Source: Actinernus sp. WN-2022
Taxonomy: Eukaryota; Cnidaria; Anthozoa; Actiniaria; Actinernidae
NCBI GenBank assembly: GCA_030867875.1
Contig: JAOWCC010000019.1
Span: 84,038,861 to 84,102,860 of the forward strand
Direction of reading: 5' to 3'
Length of the DNA: 64,000 bases
A program made the position numbers and the translations under genes. The notes under the pieces are model-generated. The model was not told the origin of the DNA and did no database searches. It worked only from the letters and a program-made list of their open reading frames with translations. Positions 56,898 to 64,000 of the stretch are shown here, piece by piece. Every line of letters starts with the position of its first letter. Positions within the stretch are counted from its first letter, which is position 1.

Positions 56898-57406
56898 TGA
56901 CGAAACGACGCACTGCCTCAACTCTACTCTTCAACAACCAGGTATAGCCAAACGCTCTCTATTTTCTTTTTATGTGTGCCTTAGATTTCTGACTACTGGC
57001 CGTCAGCTTAACTAAGATTTATTGTTTCCCAATAACTATAACGTCGCTACAATAGTTGGTTATTTAGCCCATATTTTCTGCTCCTTACTTTTTGCTGTTA
57101 AATGCTATTTTTGTTGGTCTTATAGTCTGTCATTCTCATAAGCGTATTTTACATTTTCTCTAAACGGTTATCTTGAATTTCAAACTGTTTTTACGTAGTG
57201 GGAAAACGAAAACCGCTAGTATTCCTAACAGAAAATCTCACAAAACGTGTACTCATTGTTCAGCGAAGACCACACCAAAAGTCAAACAATTAAGCCAAAC
57301 GGTAGATTTAAGCCCGGCAAATTTAACTTCAACTTCACCTTCACCTTCACCTTTAACCATAGCCTCCCAACCACACTGTAATCAATCTAGCGAACATATT
57401 AATACC

Positions 57407-58543
57407 ATGGCTTCAACAGAAGATTTCCAAACCTTTAGTGCCAAATTGAGCGAACTGATTGATAAATCTTTTGCCGGTATGGCAGATAGCTTATCTAAAG
57501 AAACACTAAGCCAAAACGCCCAAATTGCTGCAATGCAGGATTCTTTGTTAGAAAACCACACAGTTTCTAATGGCAATTCAGCACTCGCTAGGGCTCCGAT
57601 TTTTAAAGGAGATGGACAAGACCCCTTAACTTTCTTAGAACAGTTCAGCCTATTTGCCGATTTCTGCCGCTGGAAGCCAGATAAAGTATTTAAGGGTTTT
57701 CCTTTGTCCTTAGTTGGAAACGCGCAAATTTGGTACAGTTCTTTAGAAAAAGACAAAATTACTTCCTTTGAAGAACTTAGAGCAATCTTCCTCAAGCAAT
57801 TTACGGCCTCACCCGCAACAAATTGGGTTCTAAGACAAGAACTTGGCGATCGAAAACAAAGCAAACTCGAATCTCTAAATGATTACACATCAGATATTAA
57901 GAAGCGATGCCAACGCCTAGGAATTCCCGTGAGCGAACGAATTCATTATTTCATTCAAGGGCTACAGCCTGAGATAAAACATTATGTGATTCTACAACAA
58001 CCTAATACTTTAGAAGAAGCAGAGAACGCCGCTAAACTTAAAGCCACCATAGTTGCTCAAACCACGCTAGCAGTAACTAAGGCTGATATTCTGGCTTTAC
58101 AAGAGGGTTTCATCCAAAGGCTAAAGACCGAACAATTACTTCCACATTCTGTAGGTTCAATAGCAGCTTATGAAGCCCCTACTTCAACCTTTACCCCTAA
58201 CTTTCGTAATTCTCAACAAGATAACTCTCGCGACACTTCTAACTTACGCCAAATCATCCGCGAGGAACTTAGACAAATTTCCAGTAATCGCGAACACGAT
58301 TACAACCTTCGTCCTAGGGACAGGCCATATTTTAACGATAGGGGAGATTTCGGTAGAACTACACGTTCAACCGATGGACAGATAATTTGTTTCAACTGTA
58401 AGAAAGTTGGACACCACTATCGCAATTGTAGGTCCCCGCGGCGTTTTAACGATACCCGCATTCCTCAAAACCAACCAAACGGTAATCAAAACCGTGGTTT
58501 TCCAGTCCGTTCCTCACAACGGCAAAATCAACCTTTAAACTAA
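57407..58543 (+). CDS. Ty3/gypsy gag polyprotein
   Basis: The frame is open from 57173, but the ATG at 57407 in ACCATGG is the first good start (MASTEDFQ), giving 378 codons. Capsid region (Retrotrans_gag type): ARAPIFKGDGQDPLTFLEQF, then WYSSLEKDKITSFEELRAIF and the RLGIPVSERIHYFIQGL segment. Nucleocapsid: an Arg-rich stretch and one zinc knuckle CFNCKKVGHHYRNC. It packages the element RNA in cytoplasmic particles. No internal stop or frameshift, so this copy is fairly young in gag. The last codons form a slippery site with the stop. Confidence 0.88.
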   Translation: MASTEDFQTFSAKLSELIDKSFAGMADSLSKETLSQNAQIAAMQDSLLENHTVSNGNSALARAPIFKGDGQDPLTFLEQFSLFADFCRWKPDKVFKGFPLSLVGNAQIWYSSLEKDKITSFEELRAIFLKQFTASPATNWVLRQELGDRKQSKLESLNDYTSDIKKRCQRLGIPVSERIHYFIQGLQPEIKHYVILQQPNTLEEAENAAKLKATIVAQTTLAVTKADILALQEGFIQRLKTEQLLPHSVGSIAAYEAPTSTFTPNFRNSQQDNSRDTSNLRQIIREELRQISSNREHDYNLRPRDRPYFNDRGDFGRTTRSTDGQIICFNCKKVGHHYRNCRSPRRFNDTRIPQNQPNGNQNRGFPVRSSQRQNQPLN

Positions 58544-58579
58544 AACGGGTTTTCGAACACCGGGAAGTTACGAAAGCCC
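58534..58579 (+). promoter_or_regulatory. Putative -1 programmed ribosomal frameshift signal
   Basis: In the gag frame the last codons read CCT TTA AAC TAA, so T TTA AAC (58534-58540) is an X XXY YYZ heptamer directly before the stop. After a 6-nt spacer, GGGTTTTCG (58547-58555) can pair with CGAAAGCCC (58571-58579) through 9 bp with one G-U pair, loop 15 nt. The -1 frame is open from the heptamer for nearly 600 codons to the protease. All three canonical parts are in place. Confidence 0.75.
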
Positions 58580-60321
58580 CAATTACTTTTAATGTGAACA
58601 CTTTATTCGGACCAACAAACTCAGAAGAGAGCGATAACCAAAATCAAACAACGAAACACTTTACCAAAGCACACGAAATTCAAATGAATAGGAAACCAGC
58701 TGTGAATACTAATGTAGAGATTATCGATAACAATCACTTGACCGTAATTAACACTTTACAAAGGAGTGCTCCGGTTTTTCGTGAAAGTACTGAATCAAAT
58801 ATTCCGGCTCGTTTCTTAAACAAAGATTTTACTTCAGACCAAATACATTTTTCGCTCAGTGACACTGTTTTCCCGAACAGTGATCGAGATCATTACGATC
58901 TAGAACATTTTCAACCCATAAATTCAACCCAACATGAAGAAGAACCAATTCATAGTTTGAATGAAATATCATTAAATTATCACCAAGAGAACCATTCACA
59001 AGACGAACAACCAATTTCCACTAATGACCACTCTGTAGTTCAGCTAGAACAAGTAATTTTATCACAAAGCAGTAACCAACACGAGTCAACTGAAGTAAGT
59101 TCACAAAGCCACCATGACCAAAGCGAATCCAGTGAAACCTTTTCACCAGCCCAGCATGATCCTACACTCACTCATAGCATATCTGAGAAGGAAATAACAG
59201 CCACAAATGAAATTCAAATTCATTCGACAATAGAACCATTCGCCTGTCACAATACGACAACCATAGAACACAAAGTTTTGTCAATACCAGATAGTTTTAG
59301 CCACGTAAAAGTGAACATCAGCGACCACACAGTTCCCACAATCAATATTTTAAGTACAGAACCAGAAACACCTGTCGTTCGTGCCACACATTCGAAGACA
59401 ATGAACTTTACAAACCAGAATTTGCACACTGAAAAGAAAAAGGACAATATAATTATAAAACGATTATCATGGCCGAAGAGATTAAAACGATTTACATCTA
59501 CTCTGTTCAGAAACATATCTCGTTCCCGTAAAGTACAACCACTTTTACCTCATTCAAATAGTAAAAAGACGGACGAAAATATCAACGCCTCGTATCCACG
59601 AAATACAGAAACTGTTGAACATTCAAATCAATCTGCCACAAGTAGCAGTGATATAGACATAGATAGTCCCAATAGTAATACAATGACAAATTGCGCTCAG
59701 AAAGCAAATACCAAGAAACCATGTTTAGCTGTCGTAGATGATAACGATCCAGCAATAGTTACGGAATCAGAAACCGTAGAAGTCCCAAATTTAAAGAATA
59801 CGAATACGTTACAAGAAGACAAAGATATTCAGGCCAATTACATTATATATGAAGATACGAATTTTACGACTACAGATAGTCCACAAGAAGTTAAAGATTT
59901 TAATGCCGTTCACATTAGAGAAAATTCAGAGTTAAGTAACATTACGCACGATGATGCAAGCATTACGGGACAAATCAATACAATAGGTTTTCAGAATACA
60001 ACAAGCAATCTTACAATATCAGGTTCGATAGGTGATTTTCAATTAACTTTCTTGGTAGATACAGGCGCAGCTGTTACAGTTATTGGTAAAGACACATGGC
60101 AGCAAATTCCCGAACTAAGTAAACACCCACCGGAACTTTCAACTTTAAATATGCTCCGGTCGGTCAGTGGACAAGATATTCCTGTTTTAGGACAAATTTT
60201 AGTTCCATTCACTATTGATAACAGAGTATATCCTTTCTTAGTCTATGTGGCTGACAAAGTTTTATACGATGTCATTCTCGGAAAAGATTTTTTAGAACAT
60301 TATCAGGCGGTAATTACCTAA
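58540..60321 (+). CDS. Ty3/gypsy pol N-terminal part: long linker and protease
   Basis: Read by -1 frameshift from gag. About the first 480 residues have no recognised domain: rich in Ser, Thr, Asn, His and Glu, with a basic patch (KRLSWPKRLKRFTSTLF). A retropepsin follows: LTFLVDTGAAVTVIGKDTW near 60040-60100 (catalytic DTGA) and VILGKDFL near 60270. A TAA at 60319-60321 interrupts, but the same frame stays open after it to the insertion at 60769, so it is probably a point mutation. The linker is much longer than usual between nucleocapsid and protease. Confidence 0.78.
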   Translation, partial: LKRVFEHREVTKAPITFNVNTLFGPTNSEESDNQNQTTKHFTKAHEIQMNRKPAVNTNVEIIDNNHLTVINTLQRSAPVFRESTESNIPARFLNKDFTSDQIHFSLSDTVFPNSDRDHYDLEHFQPINSTQHEEEPIHSLNEISLNYHQENHSQDEQPISTNDHSVVQLEQVILSQSSNQHESTEVSSQSHHDQSESSETFSPAQHDPTLTHSISEKEITATNEIQIHSTIEPFACHNTTTIEHKVLSIPDSFSHVKVNISDHTVPTINILSTEPETPVVRATHSKTMNFTNQNLHTEKKKDNIIIKRLSWPKRLKRFTSTLFRNISRSRKVQPLLPHSNSKKTDENINASYPRNTETVEHSNQSATSSSDIDIDSPNSNTMTNCAQKANTKKPCLAVVDDNDPAIVTESETVEVPNLKNTNTLQEDKDIQANYIIYEDTNFTTTDSPQEVKDFNAVHIRENSELSNITHDDASITGQINTIGFQNTTSNLTISGSIGDFQLTFLVDTGAAVTVIGKDTWQQIPELSKHPPELSTLNMLRSVSGQDIPVLGQILVPFTIDNRVYPFLVYVADKVLYDVILGKDFLEHYQAVIT

Positions 60322-60768
60322 AAGAACCACACTCTTGATATACCACCCGTTAAGATACACAATCCAATTAACCCTAGCCAGGTAGAACAATGTACTGTCC
60401 ACGCGTTAGAAACGTTTGTATTACCGCCGCGCACTGAAGCCCTTGTTAGCGCTAACTTATCACAACAATTTCCCTCAGGGAATACAGGACTAATTGAACC
60501 AAAACGATCTTTAGCCGAACAACACAATATATGCGGTGCTTCGATTCTAGTTACAATATCAGGAACTGGCACCGTTCCGGTACGCCTTTTGAATCCCACA
60601 AATGCACCGGTTACGATCCCTGAAAATACAACCTTAGGCCGGTTTTCACATGACCCGACCCTGTTGGTCGTTGCTGCGCTTGGTAACACTACTACACCAC
60701 ACACTAGTAATTCTGGTTGCTCGCCAACCACAGGAAATACCACAAAGGACATTTTAGTCGATTTAGCC
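60322..60768 (+). pseudogene. Ty3/gypsy pol: protease-RT connection
   Basis: In the same frame as the protease after the TAA. It encodes segments such as VLPPRTEALV and NAPVTIPENTTLG, of the type found between protease and RT in this group. It ends at VDLA where the 1389-bp element is inserted, and continues at 62158. Confidence 0.7.
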
Positions 60769-62157
60769 ACAGGCTTCCCAGACTCGACGTATATTTCCCG
60801 CTTATTAGTCTGTTGGGTTACCTGTGGTTTATCGATTAGTTTCATAACGATCTCAGAAGAGTTTAAATAATTGCTTCGTGTGAATTCTCTTTTCCGATTT
60901 CTACGAAATGAATCTTCAATAATAAAAGATTGATACTTGATGAAGTTGTGTGAGTGGTATTTTGGCGATTTGGGGCCTTCTAAAGCAGTTTATTAGGATT
61001 CTAGATTTTGACAGTTGGCCGAGGCTCTAAGAAAGTTAACAAGGTAGGCAAGTCGACCTCACCAAAGCACAGACTTACCTCAAAGATCACCCAAAAATCG
61101 GCACTTTTCTTCCTCGCTCGCTATTCAGCTTTCGGCACAGGAGGGAATAGTTATCAAGCAACATCTGACCAGAGATTTAGGAAAATCCATCAAATTTATC
61201 ATCGCCAAACCGCCTCCTCGAGACCCAAAAAGCGCGACCTTGCAATGATCTGTAAGAACCAGAATGACGAAAGTGGTCGAAAATTTTCCCAATCCTACCC
61301 AAAACGATGCAAATCGCCTTTTTTCATGGGGGACCCTCAAGCGTGAAATTATACTTCCGCTCGAGGAACGGAAACAAATATATCGCCAATCAGACAGACC
61401 ATTACTAGGCTTTTAACGAAACTGGCGGTTACAGACTAATTTTCAATTTGGAACTCGCGAAAATTTCTCACGTGGAACTGTCATAACACTCGGTGAAGAC
61501 CCCAGCCCACTGTCTTGCTCCTCTGATTGGCGAGTTCCTAATTCAAAATTAGTCTGTAACCGCCAGTTTCGTATAATTTCACGCTTGGGGGTTCCCCCAT
61601 GAAAAAAGGCGATTTGCATCGTTTTGCGTAGGGTTGGGAAAATTTTCGACCGCTTTGGTCATTCTGGTTCTTACAGATCATTGCAAGGTCGCGCTTTTTG
61701 AGTCTCGAGGAGGCGGTTTGGCGATGATAAATTTGATGGATTTTCCTAAATCTCTGGTCAGATGTTGCTTGATAACTATTCCCTCCTGTGCCGAAAGCTG
61801 AATAGCGAGCGAGGAAGAAAAGTGCCGATTTTTGGGTGATCTTTGTGGTAAGTCTGTGCTTTGGCGAGGTCGACTTGCCTACCTTGTTAACTTTCTTAGA
61901 GCCTCGGCCAACGGTCAAAATCTCGAATCCTAATAAACTGCTTTAGAAGGCCCCAAATCGCCAAAAAACCACTCACACAGCTTCATCAAGTATCAATCTT
62001 TTATTATTGAAGATTCATTTCGTAGAAATCGGAAAAGAGAATTCACACGAAGCAATTATTTAAACTCTTCTGAGATCGTTATGAAACTAATCGATAAACC
62101 ACAGGTAACCCAACAGACTAATAAGCGGGAAATATACGTCGAGTCTGGGAAGCCTGT
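60769..62157. mobile_element. 1389-bp fold-back element, Mutator-like
   Basis: Almost a full palindrome: arms of roughly 640-670 bp (ends ACAGGCTTCCCAGACTCGAC and its complement) around a spacer of about 100 bp. Flanks GATTTAGCC (60760-60768) and GATTTATCT (62158-62166) agree at 7 of 9 positions, fitting a 9-bp duplication decayed on one side. Each arm contains the same ORF reading inward (61008-61346 plus, 61538-61918 minus; basic, KKVNKVGKSTSPKHRLT), unrecognised. Inserted in pol of the second gypsy element. Confidence 0.8.
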
Positions 62158-62462
62158 GATTTATCTAAGTCAGATCTCTTGCCACGTGAGAAAGACCAAT
62201 TAACTTCGCTTCTGAGTCAATACCGAGACGTATTTGCGTATGATAATAATGAGTTGGGACGCACGTCTATTGTTAAACATACAATTGACACCGGCGATAG
62301 TAAACCTATTAGCTTACGCCCATACCGCACAGTTGACAAGCTGCGGGACAAAGTTGAAACACACGTACAAGATATGTTAGAGAGAGATATTATCCAACAC
62401 TCGGTTAGTCCTTGGGCCAGTCCTGTTTTACTCGTGAAAAAATCTGACGGTTCAGATAGATT
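62158..62462 (+). pseudogene. Ty3/gypsy RT, first part
   Basis: Resumes the pol frame with DLLPREKDQL, then KHTIDTGDSKPISLRPYRT and SPWASPVLLVKKSDGS, the N-terminal RT landmarks. Interrupted at 62463 by the second insertion. Confidence 0.82.
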
Positions 62463-63703
62463 TAGCCTGCTTGCCGGCTCTCCTGTAATTTTTTTCGGTC
62501 GTTTCTTTTCGGATTGGGTCACCTGTGGCACGCGGTCAAAATGGGGCGAGGACAACAATGAAGGGAGGGGGAGGGGGAAAGGAGGGGAAGAAAGGAGAGC
62601 CTGCACGAATGCCATTGTTTTCGGAGTATTTACCGTTCGTCCACGAACGGAAAATTCCCATTGGCTAGAATGTGACAGATGTCAAGTTTAACATTAAGCA
62701 CACACGAAACCGAATCCCGCGTGACATATGTAGTTACATCGGTCGTAACACAAACGGAAACATTTCCATTCGGCTGAAGTATTACTACTTTCACACTGGT
62801 CTCCTTCGTTTCTGTAACAACATCAATATTTAAATGTTGAGTGAGCACTTCATCGGCACTTTACTCCTGTTGAACTTGAAACAAATACTTTCTCGACGAC
62901 AGCGAAGAAGTCGTTTTTATTGGTAAATATTCAGACCGTGGTTGTTTTCTTGCCAACGGGCTTCGATCGGGTGTCAAAACTGTTGTTCGAAGCTGGCGTT
63001 TGCTTCGAATGGCTTCAGGACTAGGACTACTGCAGCTTTCTCCAGCTCCACTTAAAAGTTTTTCACGTAAACGTACAAATCATTGAGAATTCTAATCTTC
63101 CTCCCACAGGGATTACAAACTCGACTCGATAATCCAGGAGAATTGACGTTGACGTTAACACTGATGTTAATAGCTGTACAAAGGCGTACCACGGCTTCCT
63201 TGACGTTTGCATTTGGAAGGAATAAAAAGATTATCCGTAGAACTCCAGAACAACCTGGATTTCCGTACCTAACCTTGAATCAACATTTGCAACGGCGGCA
63301 AAAATCATCCACGCATGTTTCGACCTCTCTTACTGGTAATTACTTTCTTTGGGGTTTCTTCTTGGTCCATATGCACCATTTGTGTTATGATTAATACCGC
63401 ACAAATTTTGAACGTGGAGCGCTGAACCGGAGCGCTGTCATTTTGAATCGTGTTGACATTTGCGATTTTCATTGGCCATTTTTTTTTACACTTGGAGCGT
63501 GACGGGCTGTCAAGCGTGGTCAAGCGTGGAGGGGCGTAATTCTCAAAACAATGGCATTCGTGCAGGCTCTCCTTTCTTCCCCTCCTTTCCCCCTCCCCCT
63601 CCCTTCATTGTTGTTCTCGCCCCATTTTGACCGCGTGCCACAGGTGACCCAATCCGAAAAGAAACGACCGAAAAAAATTACAGGAGAGCCGGCAAGCAGG
63701 CTA
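62463..63703. mobile_element. 1241-bp Mutator-like element, perfect 9-bp TSD
   Basis: Long inverted repeats of about 150 bp (TAGCCTGCTTGCCGGCTCTC at left; complement at right; G-rich GGGAGGGGGAGGGGGAAAGG inside) between AGATAGATT at 62454-62462 and 63704-63712. A 9-bp duplication and long TIRs are the Mutator signature. The 0.94-kb interior has no transposase; it holds short frames on both strands (62630-62848 minus, 63083-63394 plus, 63305-63523 minus) that I do not recognise and that might come from captured DNA. Confidence 0.88.
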
Positions 63704-64000
63704 AGATAGATTCTGTGTTGACTACAGAAGGCTAAATTCGGTAACTGTTAAGGATTCTCACACACTACCTCTAATTGCTCTCGCACTAGATTCCCTCGGG
63801 GGAGCCAAATACTTTTCCACCATGGATCTGATGTCCGGCTATTGGCAAGTCGAGTTAGATGAAGCCACTTAGGGACAAGTTCGCTTTTATTACATATGGA
63901 GGATTATATGAATTTAAAGTTATGCCTTTCGGACTTTGCAATGCCCCTGCAACCTTTCAACGGCTAATGGAGAGCGTTTTACAATCTCTGAACTATAAGA
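63704..64000 (+). pseudogene. Ty3/gypsy RT, second part (runs off window)
   Basis: Frame continues across the duplication with CVDYRRLN, then [19 protein letters not shown], a frameshift at about 63873, then [12 protein letters not shown] and [16 protein letters not shown]. The catalytic YxDD box would follow just past the window end. Confidence 0.85.

Noticed and set aside
57173..57406. Upstream extension of gypsy gag
   Set aside because: Open, but has no ATG; the first is at 57407 in ACCATGG.

Overview
The window reads as metazoan nuclear DNA, AT-rich and packed with repeats. The mix of cut-and-paste MITEs, CR1/L2-type LINEs, Ty3/gypsy elements, a THAP-DDE transposase relic, an IFI44-like GTPase and an Apple/PAN exon fits a cnidarian (coral or sea anemone). 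The taxon is inference from family content. There are no bacterial operons, rRNA genes or CRISPR arrays, and I found no convincing tRNA.

Layout. 1-17.3 kb is nested non-autonomous DNA transposons: a TTAA element (990-2829) with a second element inside it; a 4.6-kb palindromic element (4032-8598) holding a 936-bp hairpin element; several MITEs with readable target duplications; short-word tandem arrays at 11.9-13.8 kb; and a fold-back at 16.1-17.2 kb. 17.4-26 kb (minus strand) is a LINE inside a LINE: a decayed element split by a younger, nearly complete CR1/L2-like element (about 20.9-25.3 kb).

28.7-43.2 kb carries the one host gene I can reconstruct end to end. It is a six-exon IFI44-like P-loop GTPase of about 327 aa, starting with a myristoylation-type N-terminus. 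All five introns have GT/AG ends and compatible phases. Its 11.1-kb intron 2 contains a broken Ty3/gypsy element, a THAP/DDE_Tnp_4 transposase relic, a LINE 3' fragment and several MITEs. 43.8-50.8 kb holds two inverted copies of an uncharacterised repeat family; one keeps spliced-looking reading frames. 51.5-52.5 kb is a minisatellite with a 73-74 bp unit. A PAN/Apple exon lies on the minus strand at 54.5 kb.

56-64 kb is the 5' part of a second, better preserved Ty3/gypsy element: candidate LTR, PBS-like site, gag, then an apparent -1 frameshift signal (T TTA AAC, 6-nt spacer, 9-bp stem) leading into a frame with an unusually long linker before the protease. Its pol region is split by two elements with long inverted repeats and 9-bp target duplications (Mutator-like), and the window ends inside the reverse transcriptase.

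Most of the DNA is mobile-element debris. The functional candidates are the GTPase, the PAN exon and the frameshift cassette. All similarity statements are from recognition by eye; no search was run.
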